Positions 17,239 to 27,099 are shown, counted from the first letter of the stretch. The stretch: DNA of 57,270 nt from Planctomycetaceae bacterium (GCA_002862205.1 PKCN01000315.1:1-57270), one strand, 5' to 3'. The notes: generated from the letters alone by a model not told the origin. Numbers and translations: made by a program.

Positions 17239-19302
17239 TCAGTTGCCGGGAGCACCAGGGAAATTGAACTGTGGAAGCCCGCCAGGCAACCCGGGGATGC
17301 CTGGAGGCGGAATGGCACCAGCACCTTCAGGCTTTTCGAATAAATCAGCCCGTTTGAAACGCAACTTGGAGTAAGTCGTTTCGGGGATCACGTAATACCA
17401 ATCAGCGAATCGTGCATTCAGATCACGAACACGCCGTTGTGCGTCCTCAAGCAGATCTTTCCTTTCGTCGAGCAGACGCTGGTTTTGCTTAATGATCTTT
17501 TCCTGTTCAGCCTCAAGCATTTCCTGCCACTCTTCCTCGGTCAGTTCTTTCGCATCAGGTTCGTCTGTTGTCACCTTGGACGCAGCATCGTCGCTCGCTG
17601 TGGGAGCGGTCACGCTTGTTTTGTCCTGATCGTCAGATGCATCCTCGGGTGTGGCCTTGTTTTCGGGCTCTGCTTGCTGCTGGGCTTGTCCGGCACCAGA
17701 AGCCTCACCGCCACCGCTGGACTCCGAAACTCCAGTAGGAGTATCGGATGTTGGTTCCTCTGCTTCGGGCTCGCCGGAGGCTGCTGCTTCGGGCTTGCCG
17801 GAGGCCTTATTCTCGGATGCGGCATCTTCATTCGTTTCCGACGCTGGTGCTTCGGGATTGGATGATGGCTCAGGTTTGATCCCAGGTTGGGGCGTCACAT
17901 CATCCTCGGGAACGCTCTGGCCGGGTTTCCCATCATCTGCTTCGGATTTTTTATCTGCAGGTGTGTCGATGCTTTCGTCAGGTTGGGCCGGCGCGCTTGG
18001 CGTTTGGTCGGTAGCATCACCCACCGTTGGGTTCAACTGAATTTTTCCTTTTACTTCAGGTTCCTGCTTGGGAGCCATTTTGGCTTTCAATTCGTCAACT
18101 GATTTTGGAACAGTCTGCAGTTCAGGCGCGGGGAACTGCGCTTCGTCGAGTTTAGTCGTTACCAGCAGGTACCGGTTGATGCCGGCGTCGCTGCTGACCG
18201 TGCTGTCTTCCACACCTGCGATATTTCCAAAACGGAGAACATATTTGACCCCCGTATTGAGTGTGATGTCCAATTCACCATTGGCAGAAAGAATTTCGAT
18301 TTCACGATTGGGTCCTGAGGGAACCGGATAGAAGCCACGTTGGGCGAGTGACGTCAACGCATCCTTATTGCTCACCAAAGTTTGGTTGGCACGCAGATTA
18401 TCACTCATTCCGTCTGGCTTTCGAACGACATCCACAATCTTCAAGTCATCCAGTGCGGTCTTCAGTTCGTCCAACCTTGCCTTGTTGAGTGGGGCCAGGG
18501 TGGTGAGTTCGGCAGCGACGGGAGCAGTACCGGGCTGGCTGGCGTCATAGTCCTGAAGACTGGTCAGTTTCCATTCGGTGCCTTCGAGTCCGATGTCAGC
18601 GGTGTAGTTGCGTGTAAGACTGACATTGCCACCCAAGGCCAGCGTTGCGCTGTAATCAAGAATTTCCAGCTTGGACAATTCAATGCTGCTGAGTTGCAGC
18701 AGATCGTTATCGATCCATTCACGGAAAGATGTGGTCAGGGGGCTGTCATCGAACCGGACTACGTAAACAGGATCCTGCCCGGGGATCCGCACATACCGTT
18801 GTGAAGCATCGTCTTTTGGGACGTCCCCGATGATCAGTTCGGCAATTGTCTTCTGGTCAGCGTCCTTGAGTGTTACCAGTCGACCCACGCCTTCGTCACC
18901 GACTTGGAGGTCTTCCAGTTTTGGTTCGGCGACACCAAGATCATCATGATCTTCTGCTTTTTCTGTCTGGGTATCCAGAACTTTGAGAGCGACGAACGCG
19001 TTGGCGGCGTTTTTCATTTGCTCCAACCCGTCGGCTGGGTAACCATCTCGTGAAGGGATGGTCCATTCCTCAGTTTCAGCGTCTTTGCGCACTTCAAACG
19101 TACTGAGTTGTCCTGTTTCATCGTCAAAGGTGACGATTTTCATGCTCGAGGCAGCTAGGGGGTCGGTGAATTGCTCGAACAACGCCGTGCCGACACGGGA
19201 CTCCGTTTGCTCCGCGGCTTTGGGCCATGAAACAAATGCGGCCACCAGGCTGATGACGATAGCGACACCCGCAAAAATCAAAGTTTTGATGACTTCGGTC
19301 AC
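17239..19302 (-). CDS. DUF4340 protein of a Gld-type ABC system
   Basis: A 687-aa protein with one N-terminal membrane helix (about 7-27), after which the periplasmic part follows the DUF4340 pattern (for example WKLTSLQDYDASQPGT). Residues about 400-600 are a long disordered region rich in Glu, Pro, Ala and Ser. A coiled-coil stretch (EEWQEMLEAEQEKIIKQNQR) and a Gly/Pro-rich end follow. DUF4340 proteins are usually encoded beside GldG-type ABC components, as here. The GTG start at 19302 is preceded by gagaga on the minus strand. It lies 13 bases after the GldF-GldG fusion, so the two are in one operon. The family's exact role is not known. Confidence 0.88.
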   Translation of the reverse strand: MTEVIKTLIFAGVAIVISLVAAFVSWPKAAEQTESRVGTALFEQFTDPLAASSMKIVTFDDETGQLSTFEVRKDAETEEWTIPSRDGYPADGLEQMKNAANAFVALKVLDTQTEKAEDHDDLGVAEPKLEDLQVGDEGVGRLVTLKDADQKTIAELIIGDVPKDDASQRYVRIPGQDPVYVVRFDDSPLTTSFREWIDNDLLQLSSIELSKLEILDYSATLALGGNVSLTRNYTADIGLEGTEWKLTSLQDYDASQPGTAPVAAELTTLAPLNKARLDELKTALDDLKIVDVVRKPDGMSDNLRANQTLVSNKDALTSLAQRGFYPVPSGPNREIEILSANGELDITLNTGVKYVLRFGNIAGVEDSTVSSDAGINRYLLVTTKLDEAQFPAPELQTVPKSVDELKAKMAPKQEPEVKGKIQLNPTVGDATDQTPSAPAQPDESIDTPADKKSEADDGKPGQSVPEDDVTPQPGIKPEPSSNPEAPASETNEDAASENKASGKPEAAASGEPEAEEPTSDTPTGVSESSGGGEASGAGQAQQQAEPENKATPEDASDDQDKTSVTAPTASDDAASKVTTDEPDAKELTEEEWQEMLEAEQEKIIKQNQRLLDERKDLLEDAQRRVRDLNARFADWYYVIPETTYSKLRFKRADLFEKPEGAGAIPPPGIPGLPGGLPQFNFPGAPGN

Positions 19303-19315
19303 GGAATTGGTCTCT

Positions 19316-22165
19316 CTATTTCAAACGGCTTTTGCTGATATTCTCACGCTCACGTAAACGCCGGGAGGCAAATACGATCACGCCAACACATAAGGGTGGG
19401 ATGCAGGGCAGAGCGACTGCCCATACCTTCACTTGATTCTGGATTTTCGTGACATCGTCCGCGGCTTTTCGCTCAATCTCGCGGATTTTGTATTCACGGT
19501 CGAGTTCCGACTTGGTTCGCTCGACATCAATTTTTCGTTGTTCGCGTTCCTGAAGTGTCTGGAATCGCTGTAGTTTTGCATTCAATTCAGCCCGTGGAAC
19601 CTTTCCGTCCACGCTCTGCTTCTGCAATTCCTCAACTTCTTCACGGAGTTTTTTGAGTTGTTGGTCCATCGACTCCTGAGCGTCACGCATGGTGGAGTCG
19701 TATTCTTTTTGATAACTCTTACTTGCGTCCATGACTTTGCGGCGTGCTTCGTCCTTCCTGGCGTCGATCATGCGCAGGCTGGCAAAGATTGGCTCATGCT
19801 TGCGGACTTCAATGAAGTGGGTTTCATTGGTAAGCCAATCGATACAGTTGAGCACGAACGTCACGTTCTGAAATTGAAAACGTGCCTCAGTCAATGTATC
19901 AGGGTCGGCTCGAATCATTGAGAACTCGGGCAGCATCAAGTCGGCATCGGCGACGTAAACCGCCTTGATTGAATTGTCCTCCCCATCAACTTTTTCAGTT
20001 CCTTCGATTGCCATCGCGATGGAAAGTTCGGGGCGAGTGCCGGTCACGAGTTCCGCAAAGTTAACACCACCTGTCATCAAATCGCGCATGCGGTCTCCAT
20101 TGATCAGGCCGCTCTCGGTGCCGGTACGCAGAAGTGGAGTATGCTGAAGTTTCGAGTCGGGCTTGGCTTCGACGGCACCGGGAACGATCGCAAGGACTTC
20201 TTTCATCCCGTCGGTGATAATGCTGTCGCTGCTCAAGGAGCGTCCTGGTCCCGTCGTGCTGGGATTTGCCTCGTCGACAAAGATCCAAAGCTCGTTGGCA
20301 CTATCTTTGAGGACTTCGTAGGGCATGTGCGACTGCCAGACCAGGTCCGAGTTATACATGTTGTTCGGACCGGCTTTCCCGGGCACATTGATTTCCAGCA
20401 GATTCCAAAGTTTCTGTATATCACCCTTGGGCGTGGGGCCACCTCCACCAAACATTCCCCCGGGAGATTGTTTGGGGGCGCCTGTTGGGGTGATGTAGCC
20501 CGTGCCCACGGGAGCAGGATCTTCGAAGATTGCGACGGGAATGCCTGCTTCGATAGCCTCGAGCAACCGTTCAAATTGTGCCGGGGCCAATGAAGATGGT
20601 TGGACAGCGATCATTGCATCATAAAAGCCACGAGCTACCGATGAGTTCAGATCGACTTCTTCGACCTCGTACTGCTTGGCCAATTCTTCGATCAGCAGGT
20701 GCCGGCTGACCTGCTGCATTGACATGCCTTGCATGACCGTTCCACCCATCAATCGGGCATCGGTTGTAACAACACCAATGCGTTTTCTCTTGCCGGATGC
20801 GACCGTATTGATCGAGCGGACCAGTTCATACTCGACGGGAATACCGTATTCGAAAATAGGAACAGTTACTTTCTCAAGGCCAGATTTGAATGCCGCACCC
20901 ATGATCAGTTGCTTGCGTTGAGCCGTGCCTTTTTCACGGACCATGCGGTCAACCGGTTGGATGCCAAATCGCTCCGCTGCAAGTGCAGCGTCATCACTGA
21001 AAAGCTCGATATCATCGTACAGATTGACTTCAATGGTGCGGTTGCGTTTAGCAGCTTCGCTACGGAACTCCTTGAGCAGGTTGGTCAGTTCGTAACGCGT
21101 TCGAGCATAGACTTCGGGAATATCCTTGCTGATGAACGCGTCGATCACGACAGGACGGTCGCCGTCGAGTTCGCGAATCAGCTGTTTGGTCGCCGGAGCG
21201 AGTGAGCTGACTTGACCCTCGGTCAAGTCCTGACGGATAAAGTCCCAGTTGCGAACCAGAATCACACAACTTGTCGTGATGGCGATCAAGGCCGCGATGC
21301 GGACCAGGTATTGCCATGCCATCGTGTTCCCGTCTTTTCCGCCGGTCCAGTGACGACGACCGATCAGGACCATGCAGGTATACAAAGCGATGGCCGCAAC
21401 CAGACTGAAATAAACAATGGAGGAACTGCTGATCACACCGCGTCCGAAGTCATCGAACGGGCGGGAGATGCCGGCGCCGGAAATAAGTGATGCAATCGCG
21501 CGGTTAGGACTGAACGAATCTGCCAGAGAGGCAAATGCCAAAGGAGCGTTGAATAACGCACCCAGAATGAAACCCACCGTCAAGTTGCCTGTCAAAAATG
21601 AAGCAACCATTCCAATGGCAAGCATCGCGAGTCCCACAAACCAGTAGCCGATGTAGCTGCTGAAAATCAACCCGATGTCCAAACCACCTTCGGTCAAAAT
21701 GGCTAATGTGCCAAACGTACTGAGTTGGCTGAACAGCAGTGACGCCGTGAAAATCGCTGCCGCCGACATGTACTTGCCGATCACGATATCAAAGTCATCA
21801 GCAGGTAGCGTCAATAACAGCTCGTCCGTGCCCTGCCGTTTTTCTTCGGACCAGATACTCATCGTGATCGCGGGAATGAAAATCAGCATGATCAGCGGAT
21901 ACCAGAAGTTGAGCTGATCAAGTGTCGCCAAATTCTGATTAAAAAACTCGTATGGCCAGAACGCGGCCAATGAGGTCAGGAAGACAAAAATGCACAGAAA
22001 GACATAGCCCGTCGGGTTGCTGAAGTAGCCTGTGAAGTTCCGCTTCATGACCGCAAATGCGGCTCGCTTGGTCGCTGAAAGCAATGCCACGATGGCCAGC
22101 AGAACCAGCAGAAAGACAATGTCGTAAAATAACAGGCTTAGAAGAGCCGTTGCGACGTTAGACAT
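19316..22165 (-). CDS. Fused ABC-2 permease and GldG-type protein
   Basis: A 949-aa protein in which the first 290 residues form an ABC-2-type permease with about seven helices, including the family block SIWSEEKRQGTDELLLTLP. The next part (about 320-620) is a GldG-type extracellular domain (QLIRELDGDRPVVIDAFISK, then RYELTNLLKEF and EYGIPVEYELVRSI). Near the C-terminus is a coiled coil (about 800-905) and a last hydrophobic helix (VWAVALPCIPPLCVGVIVFA). In Bacteroidetes GldF and GldG are separate proteins; here they are fused. Together with the ATPase upstream and DUF4340 downstream it would form one export machine. ATG 22165. Substrate unknown. Confidence 0.9.
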   Translation of the reverse strand: MSNVATALLSLLFYDIVFLLVLLAIVALLSATKRAAFAVMKRNFTGYFSNPTGYVFLCIFVFLTSLAAFWPYEFFNQNLATLDQLNFWYPLIMLIFIPAITMSIWSEEKRQGTDELLLTLPADDFDIVIGKYMSAAAIFTASLLFSQLSTFGTLAILTEGGLDIGLIFSSYIGYWFVGLAMLAIGMVASFLTGNLTVGFILGALFNAPLAFASLADSFSPNRAIASLISGAGISRPFDDFGRGVISSSSIVYFSLVAAIALYTCMVLIGRRHWTGGKDGNTMAWQYLVRIAALIAITTSCVILVRNWDFIRQDLTEGQVSSLAPATKQLIRELDGDRPVVIDAFISKDIPEVYARTRYELTNLLKEFRSEAAKRNRTIEVNLYDDIELFSDDAALAAERFGIQPVDRMVREKGTAQRKQLIMGAAFKSGLEKVTVPIFEYGIPVEYELVRSINTVASGKRKRIGVVTTDARLMGGTVMQGMSMQQVSRHLLIEELAKQYEVEEVDLNSSVARGFYDAMIAVQPSSLAPAQFERLLEAIEAGIPVAIFEDPAPVGTGYITPTGAPKQSPGGMFGGGGPTPKGDIQKLWNLLEINVPGKAGPNNMYNSDLVWQSHMPYEVLKDSANELWIFVDEANPSTTGPGRSLSSDSIITDGMKEVLAIVPGAVEAKPDSKLQHTPLLRTGTESGLINGDRMRDLMTGGVNFAELVTGTRPELSIAMAIEGTEKVDGEDNSIKAVYVADADLMLPEFSMIRADPDTLTEARFQFQNVTFVLNCIDWLTNETHFIEVRKHEPIFASLRMIDARKDEARRKVMDASKSYQKEYDSTMRDAQESMDQQLKKLREEVEELQKQSVDGKVPRAELNAKLQRFQTLQEREQRKIDVERTKSELDREYKIREIERKAADDVTKIQNQVKVWAVALPCIPPLCVGVIVFASRRLRERENISKSRLK

Positions 22166-22253
22166 GAGTGATCTGTTGCAATGAAGTGGGGGGTGGCCGG
22201 GTAAGTGATTCGCTGGAGGGTGTCCAGTGAAGTCATGTTTTGATTGATGGGCT

Positions 22254-23060
22254 TCAAGCCGTGTCGGCGATAGTCAACGCGTGGAATGCCTCATCGAGAT
22301 CTCCGCTGCCTCTTGTGCGAAGGGTATCAACATCCCCCTCATAGACCAGCCTGCCTTCGTTGATCATCACAACGCGGTTGGCCATGGCCTCGACTTCTTG
22401 AAGGATATGCGTACTCAAGAGAATTGTCTTTGTCTCAGCAAGACGTCTCATGGTGTCTCGCACGCCCCTGATCTGATTAGGGTCCAAGCCAGCTGTTGGT
22501 TCATCGAGGATCAGGACATCTGGGTCATGCAACAACGCTTGACTCATTCCCACACGTTGCTTGAAACCCTTGGACAGCTTGCTGATCGGTTTGTAAACCA
22601 CCGAAGACAGATCGCAGATGTCGATTGCCCGGTCGATGTGGTCGCGTTTCTTCGATGCCGGGATGCCCCGGGCTTCAGCAAAGAAGTCAAGCATCGACAT
22701 GGGTGTCATCTCGGGGTACAGAGGGCCGTTCTCTGGTAGATAGCCCAAGCGGCGACTGCCAGCGATCCGGTCTTCCATCATGTTGTGGCCCGCAATCCGA
22801 GCCTCGCCTTCGCTGGCCGCAATGTAACCGGTCAGCATCTTCATCGTTGTGCTCTTGCCAGCACCATTGGGCCCCAGGAAAGCCACCAACTCGCCCTCAC
22901 TGACCGAGAAACTCACTTCACGTGCCGCCGCGAACGGCCCATAAAATTTGCTCAAGCCGATCGCCTCGATCATCGGACGACGCCCGCCGGATTCTGCCCT
23001 GGCACCGGATTTAGATGCCGAATCGGATTTGTTCTGTTCGTTGTCTTCGGGAGTACTCAT
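22254..23060 (-). CDS. ABC transporter ATPase (GldA-like)
   Basis: A 268-aa ATP-binding subunit of an ABC-2 exporter. Walker A GPNGAGKST is at 63-71, Walker B VLILDEP at 182-188 with AGLDP after it, and the H-loop is in LLSTHIL. The signature motif reads LSKGFKQRVG instead of the common LSGGQ, a variant seen in ABC-2-type exporters. An unusual acidic or polar N-terminal tail of about 28 residues precedes the domain. The ATG at 23060 is preferred; ATG-less extension to 23123 is open. It lies 88 bases before the permease and is the first gene of this minus-strand operon. Confidence 0.92.
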   Translation of the reverse strand: MSTPEDNEQNKSDSASKSGARAESGGRRPMIEAIGLSKFYGPFAAAREVSFSVSEGELVAFLGPNGAGKSTTMKMLTGYIAASEGEARIAGHNMMEDRIAGSRRLGYLPENGPLYPEMTPMSMLDFFAEARGIPASKKRDHIDRAIDICDLSSVVYKPISKLSKGFKQRVGMSQALLHDPDVLILDEPTAGLDPNQIRGVRDTMRRLAETKTILLSTHILQEVEAMANRVVMINEGRLVYEGDVDTLRTRGSGDLDEAFHALTIADTA

Positions 23061-23254
23061 CAATACGGTCCGATGTGATTCAACACTGCAATTAAGAAAA
23101 TTCGACCCCGGCGGACGCCACATGGCTTCGCCAGCCGCTCTTTAAATTATCGATACGACAGCACTTTTTGGGTGGTTCATCACCCGACAGAGCTAATTCT
23201 GTGTGTTTTTGCGATGATTGTCCACTCGGCAATCGAGGATTGCATCCCATCGCT

Positions 23255-23302
23255 CTGTTCCTGCACCATTCTGTTCCTGCACCATTCTGTTCTTGCACCA
23301 TC
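23255..23302. repeat. 16-bp tandem repeat, 3 copies
   Basis: ctgttcctgcaccatt is repeated at 23255, 23271 and 23287, the third copy with two changes. It has no relation to neighbouring arrays. Confidence 0.85.
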
Positions 23303-23377
23303 CATGCCTTCGAAAACGCTACCCCAGCGGTTTCAGTTGCAAGACTGCAACAAGTTTTGTGTATTCCTTTGGCCCCC

Positions 23378-23445
23378 AAACTTTCCAGATGCCCAAACTT
23401 TCCAGATGCCTGAACTTTCCAGATGCCTGAACTCTCCAGATAAAC
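23378..23445. repeat. 17-bp tandem repeat, 4 copies
   Basis: aaactttccagatgcct with graded variants at 23378, 23395, 23412 and 23429; the last copy is the most diverged. It lies about 75 bases after the 16-bp array. Confidence 0.85.
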
Positions 23446-23584
23446 GGGCCACACTGCAGAGTCACAGGGCAACCACACCCGCTACTGATGCAAACGCCCG
23501 TCTTTCATCCGAAATTGTTGGTTGAAAGGGTGGGTGCCATTTCCATCTTCCCTAATGGCATCATGATGTCCCGAGATTATTACG

Positions 23585-23598
23585 TGTTTCATGAAACA
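23585..23598. other. Perfect 14-bp palindrome, parS-like arms
   Basis: TGTTTCATGAAACA is self-complementary. Its arms equal those of the classical parS site (TGTTTC and GAAACA), but the centre is AT rather than ACGT, so the spacing is two bases short. It could be an operator for an unknown repressor. Confidence 0.35.
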
Positions 23599-23959
23599 AG
23601 TCAGTCTCATGCAGGTGCCCTTATTTCGCTTCAAGGGGTTCGATCCGCGAACTTTCTCCGTCGTTTTGCTTAAACACAGGCTTGGGCTTCAAGCAAGTTT
23701 TCTATTGAACGGCTGTGGAAGTGTGACAGGCCGGACTCATGAGACCGTTGCTGAGGGGTTCGCTGGCCCGTTGTTCTGAGGGCAACATAGAACGTGACTG
23801 CAAACCCACTTGGTTGAGCACTGACGACCAAGAGAACATTTGATCTGTCACAAAACCCAAACCACCTCGGACATCTCGCAGGTCTTGCGCAGATTCCAGA
23901 GCGTGTATTGCTTCAAGAGTGGCACCGAGAGCAATTTCCCGAGGTTGCCAACTGATGAA

Positions 23960-24136
23960 CTAGGCTAAACCTTCGCGGGCAATGATGATATCCGCGCCGG
24001 GAGTCAAGCGTCGCAGTTTGCGGGCCACTTCAGCTTTCTCCATGGTTCCTGCCTTGGCTCGAGCGATCAGTTTAGCTGTTTTCTTTCGACGAGTTCTCAA
24101 TCGACGAATTTCCCTGACGCGTTCGATTCCTGCCAT
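23960..24136 (-). CDS. 58-aa basic protein, planctomycete-type small family
   Basis: A 58-residue protein starting MAGIERVREIRRLRTRRKK and ending in RRLTPGADIIIAREGLA. A Lys/Arg-rich N-terminal half is followed by a helix (MEKAEVARKLRRL) and a short hydrophobic end. aggagcagg lies just before the ATG on the minus strand, a strong ribosome site. The protein resembles very short basic proteins seen in many planctomycete genomes (DUF6800, from memory). Their function is unknown; binding to nucleic acid or ribosomes would fit the charge. It lies downstream of topA on the same strand, 260 bases away. Confidence 0.75.
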   Translation of the reverse strand: MAGIERVREIRRLRTRRKKTAKLIARAKAGTMEKAEVARKLRRLTPGADIIIAREGLA

Positions 24137-24282
24137 CGTTTTCCTGCTCCTGAACTGAATTGGTAAGTTGCTCGCAAATTGTGATGGGGGTTCCCCGCAG
24201 GTGGAAGCCCGTTGGGGTGGGATTCTGCGAGTTTTTCGTTAAAACCCGAGTAAATTGCGTCCGTGGCAAGCTTTGCGAGCTT

Positions 24283-24330
24283 TTGGCCAGGCAAACTGAC
24301 GTCTTGGCCAGCCAAACTGACGTCTTGGCC
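24283..24330. repeat. 21-bp tandem repeat, 2.3 copies, after topA
   Basis: ttggccaggcaaactgacgtc occurs twice and is followed by ttggcc, about 70 bases after the topA stop and before the 58-aa gene. Confidence 0.8.
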
Positions 24331-24396
24331 TCTCCTTTTGTTTCCAACGGAAAGGCACAGTTGCACCCATTGGCGGCGCATCCTCGGACGAGGTTA

Positions 24397-27099
24397 TCAA
24401 GACTTCTTTTTCGGCACGCCTTTCTTTTTGGCCTTCTTTTTGGTGGCCTTTTTCTTGGCGGCTTTCTTTTTGGTAGCTTTCTTCTTCGTAGCTTTCTTCT
24501 TGCGTTTGGTAGGGCCTTTGGCTGCGCGTTCGGCAAGCAAGTCCAACGCCGCCTCGAATTTCATCTCCTTGGCGTCCATTCCCTTTCGCAGAGACGCGTT
24601 GGTGACGCCATCGGTCACGTACGGTCCAAAACGTCCATCCAGAATTTTGACTTCTTTCTCCGTTACCGGTGATGGCTGTTCGTAGAGACGCAGTGGCTCT
24701 TTGGGAGTCCCTTTGCCCCGCTTCTTGGGCTGCTTCAGGAGGGTGATTGCCTCGTCCAGCGTGACCTCCAGTGGAGAAACTCCTGTTGGCAGCGAGCGAG
24801 TTTCCTTTTCGCATTTGACGTAGGGTCCATATCGGCCGTCGAATGCTTGAATCGGTTTTCCGTTCTCAGGGAAGTCGCCGAGAGTTCGTGGCAGTTCAAG
24901 CAATTTGCAAGCGAGTTCGACGGTGACATCGCCGACTTCCATGCCTTGCAACAGTCCCTGATTTCGCTTTTCTTCATCATCAGGTTCACCCAGTTGGATG
25001 TAAGGACCAAAGCGTCCAACTTTCAGGTAGATCGGCTTGCCCGTTTCGGGGTGAGATCCGATGGGTTCGTCAACGACTTCGCTGGACTCCAGCAATTCCA
25101 TTGCTGTTTCGAGATCCATTTCGTCAGGTGGCGTGCCGTCGGGGATGGATGCAGTGCGTTCACCCTGTTCGATGTAGGGACCAAACTTGCCGACGCGAAC
25201 GAATACTTCTTCGCGATGTTCCCCATCTTCCGGGACTCCCAGTAGGAATCGCGCTGAGACTTTCGGGTCAATCGCTTCGATCTTTTCCGCGAGACGGGCT
25301 TTCAGCCCAACATTGTGTCGGTCTGACGACCCATCGCCGAAATAGAACTTTTTCAAATATTCTTCGCGTCCCACTTCATCACGACTGATCGAGTCAAGAA
25401 AGTCTTCCAACTCGGCAGTGAACTCGTAGTCGACGAGCGGCTCGAAGTGGTCTTCCATCAGGCGTGTGACGCTGAATGCTCGCCAAGTTGGCACCAAAGC
25501 TGTGCCTTTTTTGATGATGTAATTGCGCCGTTCATCCGTGATCGTTCCAATGATGGATGCATAAGTACTCGGCCGCCCAATCCCTTTTTCCTCGAGTGTG
25601 CGAGTCAGGGTTGCTTCGGTGAACCTGGCGGGCGGTTGGGTCGTGTGACTTTTAGGGTCGAGTGCTTCGGGGGACAGTGCATCCTGTTCTTCCACCTTCG
25701 GCAGAATGCGTTCCCGGTTGGCAAGTTCCGCTTCCGGATTGTCGCTACCTTCGACATACGCTCTCAGGAAACCCTCAAATACGATGCTTGTTCCCGAGGC
25801 AGTGAAGGTTGCGCCGCCACCTTCGATCGTGATGCTGACCCGTTGCTTTTTTGCGTCGGCCATCTGGCAGGCGATGGTTCGCTTCCAAATCAGATCAAAC
25901 AGTCGGAATTGGTCCTGATCTCCCAGTTCGCCCCGTACTGTCTCGGGCAACCGGAACGGCGTACCGGCGGGACGAATGGCTTCGTGTGCTTCCTGAGCAT
26001 TCTTGACTTTTCCCTTGTAGACACGCACGTCAGGGTGCAGGAAGTTGTTGCCGTATTGGCTGCGTACCAGATCACGAGATGCGCCAATCGCCTCGTTGCT
26101 GAGCGTGGTGCTGTCAGTACGCATGTAAGTGATGTAGCCGTTTTCATAAAGCCTTTGGGCGGCATCCATCGTCCGTTTGGCACCAAATCCAAGCTTGCGG
26201 TTGGCCTCTTGCTGTAACGTGCTGGTGGTGAAAGGCGGTCTCGGACGCTCGGTGAATGGTTTGACCTCCACCTTCGTGACCCGAAAGTCGGCCGACTTCA
26301 GTCGGGTTGCCAGAGCGTTGGCTTCGGATTCGTTGAGTTGCAGCAGGTCTGTGTTTTTTAGTTTTCCGTTGGTGGAATCAAAATCCTTGCCTGAGGGGAT
26401 CTTTCGACCGTCCACGGTCGAAAGCATGGCGGACATCGACTCATTTTTTGCCGTCTTGAAAGTCGCCTCGAGGTCCCAGTATGTCGCATTATTAAATGCG
26501 ATCCGTTGGCGTTCACGTTGGACAATCAAACGAACAGCAACACTTTGCACACGCCCAGCACTGGTTCCTTTTCCGATCTTTCGCCACAACAGGTTCGACA
26601 TGTCGAAACCGTACAGCCGATCGAGGATGCGACGCGTTTCCTGAGCTCGTACCAAAGGACCGTCAATTTCACGTGTCGCCTCCAGGGCGTTGGTGATGGC
26701 TTCCTTCGTGATTTCGTGAAAAACAAGCCGGTGAACAGGGACTTTGGGCTTGAGAATCTCCTGAAGATGCCAGCTGATCGCCTCCCCCTCGCGGTCTTCA
26801 TCAGTCGCCAAGTAGAGGTGATCGGCACCTTTTAACGCATCTTTTAGTTTCCGGACCTGCTTTTTCTTCTCCTCAGGAACGATGTAAAGAGGAGCAAAGT
26901 CTTCGTCCGTATTGACTCCCAAGTACGCCCAAGGCTCTTTCTTGAATTTCTCAGGAACCTCCTTCTTGCCAGCGGGTAGGTCGCGGACATGACCAATGCT
27001 CGCCTCGACCTGATATCCCGAGCCGAGGAATTTCGAGATTGTGCGCGCTTTTGCAGGTGACTCGACGATCACCAAGCTCTTGCCAGTGCTTTTTGCCAT
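24397..27099 (-). CDS. topA: DNA topoisomerase I (type IA)
   Basis: A 900-aa enzyme that relaxes negative supercoils through a transient 5'-phosphotyrosine bond. The Toprim domain carries E13 (VESPAKA) and the acidic motif ATDEDREGEA (98-107). The catalytic tyrosine is Y325 in YITYMRTDS. The core is followed by several C-terminal repeats with FGPY(I/V) motifs (for example GKFGPYIEQGE, GRFGPYIQLGE, GRYGPYVKCE, GRFGPYVTDG), the type lacking Cys zinc fingers. The last 37 residues are nearly all Lys, Ala and Thr (KKKATKKKAAKKK pattern), a basic tail that probably binds DNA. ATG 27099. Monocistronic by spacing, or with the 58-aa gene. Confidence 0.97.
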   Translation of the reverse strand: MAKSTGKSLVIVESPAKARTISKFLGSGYQVEASIGHVRDLPAGKKEVPEKFKKEPWAYLGVNTDEDFAPLYIVPEEKKKQVRKLKDALKGADHLYLATDEDREGEAISWHLQEILKPKVPVHRLVFHEITKEAITNALEATREIDGPLVRAQETRRILDRLYGFDMSNLLWRKIGKGTSAGRVQSVAVRLIVQRERQRIAFNNATYWDLEATFKTAKNESMSAMLSTVDGRKIPSGKDFDSTNGKLKNTDLLQLNESEANALATRLKSADFRVTKVEVKPFTERPRPPFTTSTLQQEANRKLGFGAKRTMDAAQRLYENGYITYMRTDSTTLSNEAIGASRDLVRSQYGNNFLHPDVRVYKGKVKNAQEAHEAIRPAGTPFRLPETVRGELGDQDQFRLFDLIWKRTIACQMADAKKQRVSITIEGGGATFTASGTSIVFEGFLRAYVEGSDNPEAELANRERILPKVEEQDALSPEALDPKSHTTQPPARFTEATLTRTLEEKGIGRPSTYASIIGTITDERRNYIIKKGTALVPTWRAFSVTRLMEDHFEPLVDYEFTAELEDFLDSISRDEVGREEYLKKFYFGDGSSDRHNVGLKARLAEKIEAIDPKVSARFLLGVPEDGEHREEVFVRVGKFGPYIEQGERTASIPDGTPPDEMDLETAMELLESSEVVDEPIGSHPETGKPIYLKVGRFGPYIQLGEPDDEEKRNQGLLQGMEVGDVTVELACKLLELPRTLGDFPENGKPIQAFDGRYGPYVKCEKETRSLPTGVSPLEVTLDEAITLLKQPKKRGKGTPKEPLRLYEQPSPVTEKEVKILDGRFGPYVTDGVTNASLRKGMDAKEMKFEAALDLLAERAAKGPTKRKKKATKKKATKKKAAKKKATKKKAKKKGVPKKKS

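Larger units (their letters stand above)
23061..23959. other. Gene-free region of about 900 bases
   Basis: It holds two tandem repeat arrays and a 14-bp palindrome (listed separately) but no convincing gene. Several short open frames cross the repeats. A GGTTCGATCC sequence near 23637 recalls a tRNA T-loop, but no acceptor or anticodon stem fits. Confidence 0.6.

Noticed and set aside
23630-23660. tRNA-like T-loop (GGTTCGATCC)
   Set aside because: No matching acceptor, D or anticodon stems can be drawn from the surrounding bases.
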